DNA from: Thermoanaerobaculia bacterium
GTDB lineage: Bacteria > Acidobacteriota > Thermoanaerobaculia > Multivoradales > JAGPDF01
NCBI GenBank assembly: GCA_018057705.1
Contig: JAGPDF010000039.1
Location: 1 to 43,705 of the forward strand
DNA length: 43,705 nt
Direction of reading: 5' to 3'
Shown here piece after piece: positions 27,680 through 36,362 of the stretch (position 1 is the first letter of the stretch; each line of letters begins with the position of its first letter). The notes under the pieces are model-generated. The model was not told the origin of the DNA. It saw only the letters and a program-made list of their open reading frames with translations, and made no database searches. A program made the position numbers and the translations under genes.

Positions 27680-28315
27680 ATGAAGATCGCCCTCCTCGTC
27701 TCCGGCGCCTCGGGAATGCTCCTGCCGCGCCACCTCCTCGGCGCGCTCACGCGCCGGACGGACGTCTCCCGCCTCCATCTCGTGGTCTCCAAAGGGGCCA
27801 GCCAGGTGCTCTTCCATGAGCTCGGACGCGACCGCACCGGCGCCGAGGCGCTGGTCGAGTCGGCGGCACTTCCCGAGTCCGCGCGCGCCAAGGTCGTCGT
27901 CCATCGCGACAACGAGCTCGACGCGCCGATCTCCTCGGGCTCCTACCGGCTGGCGGGGACGCTCGTTCTGCCGTGCAGCTCGGGGACGCTCGGAGCGCTC
28001 GCGACCGGCTCCGCCACGACCCTCCTGCACCGCGCCGGCGCGGTGGCGCTCAAGGAGCGCTGGCCGCTGGTCCTGGGCTTCCGCGAGACGCCGCTCAATC
28101 TGGTGCACGTCGAGAACCTGCGCACCATGGTCTGGGCGGGCGCCATCGTCGCGCCGCCGATCCCGGCGTTCTATCTCGGCGGCGAGACCCCCGAGCAGTT
28201 TCTCGACGCCTACGCCCTGCGCCTGATGGATCACCTGGGGCTGCCCGGCGGCGACGAGGAGCTGCGCTGGCACGGCGGCGAGCGTGGCGCGCGCGGAGCG
28301 GGTGGACCTGGATGA
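27680..28315 (+). CDS. ubiX: UbiX-like flavin prenyltransferase
   Basis: UbiX attaches dimethylallyl phosphate to FMN, making prenylated FMN for UbiD-type decarboxylases. The 211-residue product has the Rossmann-like start KIALLVSGASGMLLP, then LVLPCSSGTLGALATGSATT and the diagnostic LKERWPLVLGFRETPLN, with MVWAGAIVAPPIPAFY near the C-terminus. The ATG at 27680 is the first start giving a normal UbiX length. The last residues are Gly/Arg-rich. With mqnE present, a role in the futalosine menaquinone route (UbiD-like step) is plausible. The stop overlaps the next ATG (ATGA). Confidence 0.9.
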   Translation: MKIALLVSGASGMLLPRHLLGALTRRTDVSRLHLVVSKGASQVLFHELGRDRTGAEALVESAALPESARAKVVVHRDNELDAPISSGSYRLAGTLVLPCSSGTLGALATGSATTLLHRAGAVALKERWPLVLGFRETPLNLVHVENLRTMVWAGAIVAPPIPAFYLGGETPEQFLDAYALRLMDHLGLPGGDEELRWHGGERGARGAGGPG

Positions 28316-28995
28316 TCGGGAGAGGGCGCTGGCGGGGCGGATGCGTCCTGACGCCGCTCCTGGGTCTACTGCTGGCCGTCGCGCTCGCCTGCGCGAGCGG
28401 CCCGCCGCAGGAGCACGGAGAATTCCGCACTCCCGAGCTCGTCGAGCTCACGCTGCTCGATCCGGCGCTGACGCTCGACATCCGCTACGCCACCGCCGAC
28501 AACTTCGTCGGCCGCCCGGTCTATACCGAAGCCCGCGCCTTCCTGCAGCGCCCGGCCGCCGAGGCGCTCGCGCGCGCCCGCCGGCGACTCGAGCCGCAGG
28601 GCTACGGCCTGCGGATCTTCGACGGCTACCGCCCCTGGTCGGTGACCAAGGTTTTCTGGGACGCGACGCCGGCCGACAAGAAGGCGTTCGTGGCCGATCC
28701 GAAACAGGGCTCGCGGCACAACCGCGGCTGTGCCGTCGATCTGACGCTCTTCGACCTCGCGACCGGCCGTGAGGTCGAGATGCCGTCGCCCTACGACGAC
28801 TTCAGCGAGCGCGCCCATCCCGATTTCACCGGCGGCAGCCCCGAGGCGCGCGCCCACCGCGACCTCTTGCGCGCCGCGATGGAGGCCGAGGGCTTCACCG
28901 TCTACGAGCACGAGTGGTGGCACTTCGACTACCGTGACTGGCGGAGCTACCCGATCCAGAACCTCGCCTTCGCGGAGATCCGCCCGGCAGACTAG
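28312..28995 (+). CDS. D-Ala-D-Ala dipeptidase, VanX/DdpX family lipoprotein
   Basis: The 227-residue zinc dipeptidase of the VanX family is presumably used in peptidoglycan turnover. A hydrophobic N-terminus followed by LACASG (lipobox Cys27) predicts a lipoprotein. Zinc ligands and catalytic residues are visible: SRHNRGCAVDLTL (His136, Asp143) and EHEWWHFDY (catalytic Glu201, zinc His204). FDGYRPWS (Arg107) matches the family's conserved Arg. In VanX families this domain is the whole enzyme, and the length is normal once the signal is removed. It overlaps the UbiX-like gene by 4 bases, an unexpected operon partner. Vancomycin resistance should not be inferred, since no vanH or vanA is present. 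Confidence 0.88.
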   Translation: MIGRGRWRGGCVLTPLLGLLLAVALACASGPPQEHGEFRTPELVELTLLDPALTLDIRYATADNFVGRPVYTEARAFLQRPAAEALARARRRLEPQGYGLRIFDGYRPWSVTKVFWDATPADKKAFVADPKQGSRHNRGCAVDLTLFDLATGREVEMPSPYDDFSERAHPDFTGGSPEARAHRDLLRAAMEAEGFTVYEHEWWHFDYRDWRSYPIQNLAFAEIRPAD

Positions 28996-28996
28996 G

Positions 28997-29689
28997 TCAG
29001 GGCACCTCCACCGACCAGCCGCTGCCCGTCCCGTTTTCGAAGGAGTGGAAGAAGACGTGGTCGGGGTCGACAACTCCCGTGGCGCCAGCGTTGTTGCCCG
29101 GATTCGGCGTCGTCGGGTCGAAGTCGGCGGCGGAGTCGTCGGTGTCGTCCATGTCGACGGTGCAGTCCAGCGTCGACGTGCCGCCGTCGATCGAGAGGTC
29201 GCGCTGAACGGCGCTGCCGGGAGGCAGGCCGATGGCAGTATCGTAGGGCGTTCCGGTGGTCGGATCCGCCACGTTGTAATTTCCCCAGCCGAAACAGTCG
29301 ACCGGGCTCTCGTCGAAGCAGAGCTTGCCCCCGGCCGGAGAAATCCTCGCCGGCATCCGCAGGTTGGCGGTGAGCCCGAAGAGCGCCTCGGCGCTGCTCG
29401 TTGCGACGAGCACGCGCGCCTGGCTCGCAGCGTTGGCGACCGAGCCCGGGAAGACCACCGGCGAACCGATCGCCGCGCCGTCCGAGTCGAAGAAGCCGAC
29501 CCCGTGTCCACCGAGGAGGTTCTGCCCGGCGGTGCACATCTGCAGCACGACGTATTGCGCTTCCGGGTGCGTCACGTCGCCGGCATAGACCTGGACGATG
29601 CGCATGTTGTGGAAGGTGGCCGCGGCCGGAGCGGCGGAAACGACGAGACTGGCGGCGACCAGCGCCGCGGCGAGCTGCCTGTGGCCCAT
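28997..29689 (-). CDS. Secreted lamin-tail-like protein with FHSFE...WS tail
   Basis: The 230-residue exported protein has the signal peptide LAAALVAASLVVSAAPAAA. The body (MRIVQVYAGDVTHPEAQYVV, FFDSDGAAIGSPVVF, then ARVLVATSSAEALFGL and ISPAGGKLCF) looks like a beta-sandwich of the lamin-tail-domain type. That assignment is tentative. An Asp/Thr-rich linker (VDMDDTDDSAADFDPTTPNP) precedes the C-terminus FFHSFENGTGSGWSVEVP, the most divergent member of the shared tail. It converges on the VanX-like gene with 1 base between stops. GGAGAG lies a few bases upstream of the ATG. Function is unknown. Confidence 0.75.
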   Translation of the reverse strand: MGHRQLAAALVAASLVVSAAPAAATFHNMRIVQVYAGDVTHPEAQYVVLQMCTAGQNLLGGHGVGFFDSDGAAIGSPVVFPGSVANAASQARVLVATSSAEALFGLTANLRMPARISPAGGKLCFDESPVDCFGWGNYNVADPTTGTPYDTAIGLPPGSAVQRDLSIDGGTSTLDCTVDMDDTDDSAADFDPTTPNPGNNAGATGVVDPDHVFFHSFENGTGSGWSVEVP

Positions 29690-29845
29690 GAGTGACTCTC
29701 CTGAATTCGGCGGAGTCTAGACCACGAGGTCGCCGGACGGGTGTGAAACAGCCAACGGCAGCAGCGGCACCCGCGCGGGGCCTTCTGCCGGAGAGGCGTA
29801 CAATCGGCGCCTCAACCCCGATCCGGGCCCGGAGGCCGTTCGCTC

Positions 29846-32677
29846 ATGCGCAGCCAGTTTCGCTCCGCACTCCTTCCCATCGCGCTCGCCTGTGGGCTGA
29901 GCCACGACACTCTCACCGCCCAACCGGCCTACATGGTGGCGGATCTGGGCGAGACGACGCCCTACGGCTATTCCCTCTGGTACGGACCGCTCTCGGACCA
30001 GCTGTCCGTCGGCGGCAGGTTCTATTTCTTCGAAGACGACGGCATCCACGGCCGTGAGCTCTGGCGCAGCGACGGCACGGCGCTCGGGACCTATCTGATC
30101 CGCGACCTCTGTCCGGGCTCCTGCGGCACCCGATTCCCATTCTGGAGCTCCTTGGCCGCGCTCGGCGATGACCTGCTGTTCGCTGCCGACGACGGTGTCC
30201 ACGGAGTCGAGCTCTGGATCACCGATGGCACCGCGCTGGGGACGCGCATGGTGCTCGATCTCCAGCCGGGATACGGATCCTCGGCCATCCAGAATCTGAC
30301 GACCGCCGGGGATCAGGCCTTCTTCGTCGCACAGAGCGACGGCCAGCATTCCGCACTCTGGCGGACCGACGGTACGGCGAAGGGCACCTATGCCATCACG
30401 CCGCCAGGGCCGATGGAGAGCTTCGCACCGAGCTCGATTCACCCCGGGCCCGGCTTTCTCTATCTGTGCAACGCCGTCTGGGGCGGACAGGCGGGCCTCT
30501 GGCGAAGTGACGGAACCTCGCCCGGAACCACCTTCGTCGCCCCCGTCGGTTGCTGGCAGAACTCGATCGGCAAGCGGGGCACGATGATCGTGAGCCCGGA
30601 GGGCGTGCTCTATTTTCAGGGCCAGGCGGGCACGCCCGGGCCGGTCGACCCCGAGCTCTGGCGCTCCGACGGCACGCAACTCGGAACCTGGCGCGTGAAG
30701 GACATCTTTCCTGGTGGCAACGGCTCCTGGCCCTCGGGGCTCGTCTTCCTGGGAAGCGAGCTCCTGTTCACGGCCGACGGATCTTCCGGCAGCGGGCTCT
30801 GGCGGACCGATGGCACAGAAGCCGGGACCGTGCCGATCCCGCTCGCCGATGACGCTCAGCCGCTCACGTTCTGGGGAGAATGGACGGTCGCCGGAGGGAG
30901 CTACTTCTTCGCCGCGACCGATCCCGATCACGGCACCGAGCCTTGGGTCTACGACGGCGTCACCGCTTCGCGAATCGTCGACCTCGTGCCCGGAGCCGAC
31001 TCGTCGATCGTTTCCGACTTCCCCTATTCGGCGCGTGCGGTCTTCGAAAGCTTCGGCGCTGAGGCGATCTTCACCGCCGCCGGCGATGCCTTCGGTCTGG
31101 AGGTCTGGCGCACCGACGGTTCCGCCGCCGGAACGGTGCGCATCTCCGACATCGCCCCCGGCGCCGAAGGCCTGCGTCTGCCGGTCTTCTGGCCGCTCCA
31201 TGAGGCTTCCCTCGGCGGCAGGCCGCTGCTCTTCGAGAGCCAGCCGGCGACCGGGGAACGCCTCTGGCGCCTCGATCCCTCCGGCAGCGCCATGCAACTG
31301 GTCGATGTCCTGAACGCGCAGACACCGCTGTTCGAGCCGCGCGGCACCGACCGCCTTTCGCTCTTCGAACCGGAGCGCGGGAGCGACTGCTTCGAGGGGA
31401 CCGGCGCCCACCTGTTCTTCGAGAATCGCCTGAGCGAGCCTCCCGTGATCGACCTCTTCCGCACCGACGGTGCGCTCTCGGGACCGGAGCCGATCTTCGC
31501 CGCGCTCCCGCCGCGCGACGGCGCGTGCGGTCACCAGGGCTCTCGCCTGCTCTATGTCCGGGAAACTGATCCACCCAACGGAGATGCGGAGCTGCTCGCG
31601 ATCGACGCGGCCTCGGGCCAGAGCGAGACGCTCCTCGCCTCGGGGGTCGAGCTCCGAAGCCAGCCACCCTTTTTCGACCTCGGCGACCATCAAGTCTTCG
31701 GATCGGGATTGGCGCTGTTCCGGACCGATGGCACCCCAGCGGGAACGACCCTGCTCGCGAACGAACTGGTCGGGTATGGATCGCGCATCGATCGGTTCCT
31801 CGGCGAGATCGTCATCGCCGAGTCGGTACTCTGGATCACCGACGCGAAAGAGCCGACCGGCGCGCGCCTCCTGCTCGATGGCGACAGCGTCAGCCTCTAT
31901 GTCGCGCCCGAGCTCGCCCCGCTGGGGACGACCCTGGTCTTCCTCGTCTGGGACGAAGCGCACGGCGGGGAGATCTGGACGTCGGACGGCACCGCCGAGG
32001 GCACCGCGCTCCTGGTCGATGCCGTGCCCGGCCCCGGGTCGCTCTTTCGCGGCGTTTCGATCGACCGCTACGCCGAATACCACGACGCGGAGCTCGTCGG
32101 AGCCGACACGTTCGCCGTTCTCGCCGGCGCAACTCCTGCCGCCGGCGAGGAGCTCTGGGTCACCGACGGGACGGCGCTCGGGACGGGTCTGCTGCGCGAC
32201 ATCTACCCCGGCGACTACCCGTCGACGCCGCGGCAGTTCACCCGGCTCGGCAACCGCATCGTCTTCTCGGCCGAGGACGAGGCGCACGGGCTCGAGCTCT
32301 GGGTGACCGACGGGACCTATCCGGGGACGACGCTCCTCAAGGATGTCGCGCCCGGTCTCGCCTCCTCGGTGCCCGACGACCTCGTCGTCCGCGATGGCGT
32401 CCTCTACTTCTCCGCCTGGTCGCCCAGCTACGGCCGCGAGGCGTGGAAGAGCGACGGCACGGCCGCCGGCACGGTGCGCATCTCCGACGTCGCCCCGGGG
32501 CCGCTCTCCTCCTCGCCGCAGCGCTTCGCCCGCGCCGGGAACCGCCTCTACTTCTCGGCGACCGACCAGGTCCGCGGCTATGAGCTCTGGGCGATCTCCG
32601 ACGACGGTACAATCCCCCTTTTCCTCGACGGCTTCGAAAACGAATCGACCAGCCGCTGGTCGGGGGCGATCCCATGA
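29846..32677 (+). CDS. Secreted ELWxxDGT-repeat protein 1 with DGFE...WS tail
   Basis: The 943-residue exported protein has a signal peptide in the first 25 residues (ALLPIALACGLSH, cleavage near LTAQ). It is built almost wholly of about 17 repeats of the ELWxxDGT type (TIGR04534-like), for example ELWRSDGTALGTYLIRDLCP, ELWVTDGTALGTGLLRDIYP and EAWKSDGTAAGTVRISDVAP. Each is a likely propeller blade. The last unit, ELWAISDDGTIP, runs into the tail FLDGFENESTSRWSGAIP. GGAGG lies 10 bases before the ATG, and TACAAT (29799-29804) could be a -10. The next gene overlaps by 4 bases and is a paralogue. Binding partners are unknown. Confidence 0.9.
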   Translation: MRSQFRSALLPIALACGLSHDTLTAQPAYMVADLGETTPYGYSLWYGPLSDQLSVGGRFYFFEDDGIHGRELWRSDGTALGTYLIRDLCPGSCGTRFPFWSSLAALGDDLLFAADDGVHGVELWITDGTALGTRMVLDLQPGYGSSAIQNLTTAGDQAFFVAQSDGQHSALWRTDGTAKGTYAITPPGPMESFAPSSIHPGPGFLYLCNAVWGGQAGLWRSDGTSPGTTFVAPVGCWQNSIGKRGTMIVSPEGVLYFQGQAGTPGPVDPELWRSDGTQLGTWRVKDIFPGGNGSWPSGLVFLGSELLFTADGSSGSGLWRTDGTEAGTVPIPLADDAQPLTFWGEWTVAGGSYFFAATDPDHGTEPWVYDGVTASRIVDLVPGADSSIVSDFPYSARAVFESFGAEAIFTAAGDAFGLEVWRTDGSAAGTVRISDIAPGAEGLRLPVFWPLHEASLGGRPLLFESQPATGERLWRLDPSGSAMQLVDVLNAQTPLFEPRGTDRLSLFEPERGSDCFEGTGAHLFFENRLSEPPVIDLFRTDGALSGPEPIFAALPPRDGACGHQGSRLLYVRETDPPNGDAELLAIDAASGQSETLLASGVELRSQPPFFDLGDHQVFGSGLALFRTDGTPAGTTLLANELVGYGSRIDRFLGEIVIAESVLWITDAKEPTGARLLLDGDSVSLYVAPELAPLGTTLVFLVWDEAHGGEIWTSDGTAEGTALLVDAVPGPGSLFRGVSIDRYAEYHDAELVGADTFAVLAGATPAAGEELWVTDGTALGTGLLRDIYPGDYPSTPRQFTRLGNRIVFSAEDEAHGLELWVTDGTYPGTTLLKDVAPGLASSVPDDLVVRDGVLYFSAWSPSYGREAWKSDGTAAGTVRISDVAPGPLSSSPQRFARAGNRLYFSATDQVRGYELWAISDDGTIPLFLDGFENESTSRWSGAIP
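32381..32620 (+). repeat. Near-identical 3' segment of ELWxxDGT genes, copy 1
   Basis: This segment recurs at 35182-35421, an offset of 2801 bases, with scattered substitutions. A 69-base run starting at GATGGCGTCC (32393 and 35194) is perfect. Identity drops on the upstream side, which suggests recent gene conversion confined to the 3' ends. Confidence 0.85.
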
Positions 32678-35478
32678 AGGCACCTCGAGCGCAGACTGCC
32701 ATCGGCGTGAGCCTGCTCCTCGCACTCGGCGTCGCCACCTCCGGCACCTTCGCCCAACCTGAATACCAGGTGGCGGACATCGGCCCCGCGGTCGCGTTCC
32801 ACTACGACGACTGGAACGAGACCAACGCGATCGTCGAAGCGAACGGGCTGATGTTCTTCTTCCAGAGCGACGGCGCGAACGGTCGCGAGCTCTGGCGCAG
32901 CGACGGCACCACCCTCGGCACTTACATGCTGCGCGACCTCTGTCCGGGCTCCTGCGGCAGCCGCAACTGGTTTCGCGGTCCGCTGGCTGCGGTGGGCGAG
33001 CGCCTCTTCTTCGCTGCCAACGACGGCGTCCACGGCCTCGAGCTCTGGGTCACCGACGGCACGGCGCTCGGCACCACGCTGGTGCTCGACCTCCAGCCCG
33101 GCTGGGAGTCCTCGTACCCCGCACTCCTGACGGCAGCGTCCGGACAGCTGTTCTTCACCGCCCGCGGCGCGGATGACGTCACCGCCCTCTGGCGGAGCGA
33201 CGGGACGGCGAAGGGCACCTATCGGGTCTCTCCCGAGGGCGTCTCGTTCGCGAACCTGAGCGCCATCCATCCGGGTCCGGGGTTTCTCTATCTCTGTAAC
33301 GGCGGCTCGGGTGGAGAGGGCGGCCTGTGGCGGTCCGACGGCTCGCCGGGCGGCACCTACTTCCTCGCCCCGCTGAGCTGCTTCGATCCGTACTTCGATC
33401 GCGATCCCCACGCCGCCCTGCTTCCGAACGGGGACCTGCTGGTCTCCGCGGCGGGCCCGCTCGGCGGAGAGGAGCTCTGGCGGTCCGACGGCACTCCGGG
33501 CGGAACCACTCTGGTCGCCGATCTGCGACCGGGCGGCATCGGCTCCCAGCCGATGCACTTCGCCCGCCTCGGAGCTGAGGTCGTCTTCACCGCGGGTACC
33601 GGGGCCGGCGAGGCGGCCCTCTTCCGCAGCGACGGCACCCCTGCGGGGACCCTCGCGGTGCCGCTCCCGCCGGGCTCCGCTCCCGCCCACCTTCCCGGCC
33701 AATGGGCTTCCGATGGCGCGCGCTACTACTTCGGCGGCAAGGACGCGGCCCACGGTCTCGAGCCCTGGGTGTTCGACGGCGTCACCGCGCAGCTCGTGGC
33801 GGATGTCGTCCCGGGGCCTACCTCGTCGCTCGACGAGGATGTCTTCAATCGCTCGTTCTTCGCGATCGTCGGCGATGCGCTCGTTTTCGCGGCGGACGAC
33901 GCGGTGAACGGCGAGGAGATCTGGCGCAGCGACGGCACCGGCCCGGGCACCTACCGACTCTCCGATCTCGGTCCCGGTCCCGACCCGATGGCGATTGTCA
34001 TGTGGGACGGCTGGCACCGGCCCTCGGTGATCGCCGATCAACTCTACTTCTTCGAAGAGCAGTCGGCGGACGGCTATCGCTTCTCGCGCACCGACGGCAC
34101 GACGGTCGGGCCGACGGTCCTCCGGTCGATCGACAACCAGGCTTCGGCCTTCCAGCCGGTGGCGCGCGATCGCGGATCGCTCCTCGAGTACAACCTCGGG
34201 CACAACTGCTTCGCCGCCGCCGGGTGGCGCGTGTACTTCGAGCTGCAGCGCGAAACGACCTACGAACCGGACCTCTGGACCACCGATGGCACGCTCGCGG
34301 GCACCCAGGTCGCACACGCCGGATTCGACTCCGGGTACGGTTTCACGCCCTGCGCGGGTGCCGGGGACCGACTGCTCTTCTTCGATACGCAGGAGAACCA
34401 GCAGGCGTTGCGGGCGCTGACGCCGGATGCGGCCACGCCCGAAGAGCTCCTCGCGGGGTATGGCGGATCGACCCTGCCGCCCTTCCTCCCCTCGGGATCC
34501 GGGCTCGTCTTCGCAATGACCGACGGTCTCTTCCGTTCCGACGGCACCTCCGCCGGAACCTCGATGATCGCGGCGACGGCCTACGCGACCTGGCTCGCAC
34601 CCTGGGGCGATCAGGTGTTGTTCGGTGCGGAAGGACTCTTCGCCACCCAGGCCGCGAGTATCGTGCCCCTCGAGCTGACGCCGCCGGCAAGCGTCATCGC
34701 CGTCAGCGAGATCGTCGCCCTCGGTTCGCGGATCGTGTTCGTGGCCGAATCCAACACCGCCGGTTCCGAGCTCTGGGTGAGCCACGGCCTCCCCGGCGAT
34801 GCCACGTTGCTCGCCGACCTCGTGCCCGGCAGCGCGGGCGCGCTCGTGCGCGTCGGCGGCCTCGACGGGATGATGGACGTCCGCGCGCCGCAGCTCGTGG
34901 CGCTCGACGATGTCGCAGTCTTCGTGGCACTCACTCCAGCGCTCGGACGCGAGCTCTGGGTCACCGACGGCACCGCGCCCGGCACCGGCCTGATGCGCGA
35001 TATCTATCCCGGGGACTATCCCTCGACGCCGCGCAATCTCACGCGGGTGGGCAGCCGGATCGTCTTCTCGGCCGAGGACGACGAGCACGGAATCGAGCTC
35101 TGGGCGACCGACGGCACCTTCGAGGGGACCGTCCTGGTGAAGGACATCGCTTCCGGCGGTGCCTCTTCGCGTCCCGACGATCTCGTCGTCCGGGATGGCG
35201 TCCTCTACTTCTCCGCCTGGTCGCCCAGCTACGGCCGCGAGGCGTGGAAGAGCGACGGCACGACCGCCGGCACGATGCGGATCTCCGACGTCGCCCCGGG
35301 ACCGCTCTCCTCCTCGCCGCAGCGCTTCGCTCGCGCCGGCAACCGTCTCTACTTCTCCGCCACCGACCAGATCCACGGCTTCGAGCTCTGGGCGATCTCC
35401 GACGATGGCTCCGTGCCGCTCTTCCTCGACGGCTTCGAGTCGAGCGGCACGGAGCGCTGGTCGGCGAGCGCGCCGTGA
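32674..35478 (+). CDS. Secreted ELWxxDGT-repeat protein 2 with DGFE...WS tail
   Basis: The 934-residue paralogue of the preceding protein is translationally coupled to it (ATGA overlap). The signal peptide includes IGVSLLLALGVATSGTFA (about residues 10-27). About 17 ELWxxDGT units follow, with the same order and the same weak units (LFRSDG, PWVFDG) as its neighbour, so the pair arose by whole-gene tandem duplication. The last roughly 95 codons are nearly identical in DNA to those of protein 1, including a 69-base perfect match, while the rest is much more diverged. The C-terminus is FLDGFESSGTERWSASAP. It probably forms several beta-propellers outside the cytoplasm. Confidence 0.9.
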   Translation: MKAPRAQTAIGVSLLLALGVATSGTFAQPEYQVADIGPAVAFHYDDWNETNAIVEANGLMFFFQSDGANGRELWRSDGTTLGTYMLRDLCPGSCGSRNWFRGPLAAVGERLFFAANDGVHGLELWVTDGTALGTTLVLDLQPGWESSYPALLTAASGQLFFTARGADDVTALWRSDGTAKGTYRVSPEGVSFANLSAIHPGPGFLYLCNGGSGGEGGLWRSDGSPGGTYFLAPLSCFDPYFDRDPHAALLPNGDLLVSAAGPLGGEELWRSDGTPGGTTLVADLRPGGIGSQPMHFARLGAEVVFTAGTGAGEAALFRSDGTPAGTLAVPLPPGSAPAHLPGQWASDGARYYFGGKDAAHGLEPWVFDGVTAQLVADVVPGPTSSLDEDVFNRSFFAIVGDALVFAADDAVNGEEIWRSDGTGPGTYRLSDLGPGPDPMAIVMWDGWHRPSVIADQLYFFEEQSADGYRFSRTDGTTVGPTVLRSIDNQASAFQPVARDRGSLLEYNLGHNCFAAAGWRVYFELQRETTYEPDLWTTDGTLAGTQVAHAGFDSGYGFTPCAGAGDRLLFFDTQENQQALRALTPDAATPEELLAGYGGSTLPPFLPSGSGLVFAMTDGLFRSDGTSAGTSMIAATAYATWLAPWGDQVLFGAEGLFATQAASIVPLELTPPASVIAVSEIVALGSRIVFVAESNTAGSELWVSHGLPGDATLLADLVPGSAGALVRVGGLDGMMDVRAPQLVALDDVAVFVALTPALGRELWVTDGTAPGTGLMRDIYPGDYPSTPRNLTRVGSRIVFSAEDDEHGIELWATDGTFEGTVLVKDIASGGASSRPDDLVVRDGVLYFSAWSPSYGREAWKSDGTTAGTMRISDVAPGPLSSSPQRFARAGNRLYFSATDQIHGFELWAISDDGSVPLFLDGFESSGTERWSASAP
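35182..35421 (+). repeat. Near-identical 3' segment of ELWxxDGT genes, copy 2
   Basis: Partner of the segment at 32381-32620. It encodes the last full ELWxxDGT unit and the lead-in to the C-terminal tail. Confidence 0.85.
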
Positions 35479-35497
35479 GCCGGGCGGCTGGCGACCG

Positions 35498-36319
35498 CTA
35501 GCCCCGTCGCTCGACCACGACTTCGAGGTACTCGGACGGCAGCACCAGCGTCTCGTCCCCCGAGCGGTTGCCGCGCTCGAGCAGCGCGAAGAGGTCCTCC
35601 GTGAACGCCGCCCGCTGCGCCGGCGCGAGCGCCTCGAAAGCGCGCTTCATCGGCCCGTAATAGCTGCGGAAGACGTGCACCCAATGCAGCGGGGAGCGGT
35701 AGCGGAAGACGAACTTGCGGCGCGTCGACCGGATGGCCGTGGCGTGCTCTCCGAAGAGCTCCTGCAGGCGCGCCCGGGTGCCCCAGAGCGCTGGCGAGCG
35801 GACGCCCGCCGGCGGCGGAAGATAGGTGCCGATGGTCCGGAAGAGCTGTCCGATGAAGCTCTCGGGGGTCCAATTGGCGAGGCCGATCCGGCCGCCCGGA
35901 CGGCAGACGCGGACGAGCTCAGCGGCAGCGCGGTCCTGGTCCGGCGTGAACATCACGCCGAAGGTCGAAAGCACCACGTCGAACAATCCGTCGCCGAAAG
36001 GGAGGTTCTCGGCGTCGGCCTCCTCGAAGCGGATCGTCTGTCCCTCGGCCTCGGCGCGCCGGCGGCCGCTCTCGAGCAGTGCCGGAACGTAGTCGGTGGA
36101 GGTGACGTCGCAGTTGCGCCGCGCCGCGGCGAGAGTGGCGTTACCGTTGCCGGCGGCGACGTCGAGGACGCGCTCTCCAGCGCGCAGATCGAGCGTCTCG
36201 CAGAGCTGCTCCCCGACGAGCTGCAGCGTGGTGCCCACGACGGCGTAGTTGCCCGTCGACCATACGCCCTGTTGACGTGACTTGATGGCGGGGAAATCGA
36301 TGGCGGATTCTGTCTTCAT
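35498..36319 (-). CDS. Class I SAM-dependent methyltransferase
   Basis: The 273-residue methyltransferase of the UbiE/Methyltransf_11 kind carries motif I VLDVAAGNGNATLAAA, motif II-like TSTDYVPALLESG, the adenine-contacting EEADAENLPFGDGLFDVV, and LVRVCRPGGRIGLANW. The C-terminal third is substrate-specific and not informative. I start at the ATG at 36319 (MKTESAIDF), which has GAGGT about nine bases upstream, instead of the ATG at 36334. It converges on the second ELWxxDGT gene. The substrate is unknown; a small molecule is more likely than DNA or protein given the fold. Confidence 0.88.
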   Translation of the reverse strand: MKTESAIDFPAIKSRQQGVWSTGNYAVVGTTLQLVGEQLCETLDLRAGERVLDVAAGNGNATLAAARRNCDVTSTDYVPALLESGRRRAEAEGQTIRFEEADAENLPFGDGLFDVVLSTFGVMFTPDQDRAAAELVRVCRPGGRIGLANWTPESFIGQLFRTIGTYLPPPAGVRSPALWGTRARLQELFGEHATAIRSTRRKFVFRYRSPLHWVHVFRSYYGPMKRAFEALAPAQRAAFTEDLFALLERGNRSGDETLVLPSEYLEVVVERRG

Positions 36320-36362
36320 GGTTCGATACCTCATGTGGCCGATTCGATGAACGGAGGAAGCG

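Noticed and set aside
28312-28995. Vancomycin resistance gene vanX
   Set aside because: Only the dipeptidase family is supported; vanH, vanA and regulators are missing and the protein is a lipoprotein, fitting cell-wall recycling better.
29717-35376. Two overlapping long - strand frames opposite the ELWxxDGT genes
   Set aside because: They are antisense shadows of periodic repeats, which is why they look repetitive themselves; no signal peptide or known motif.
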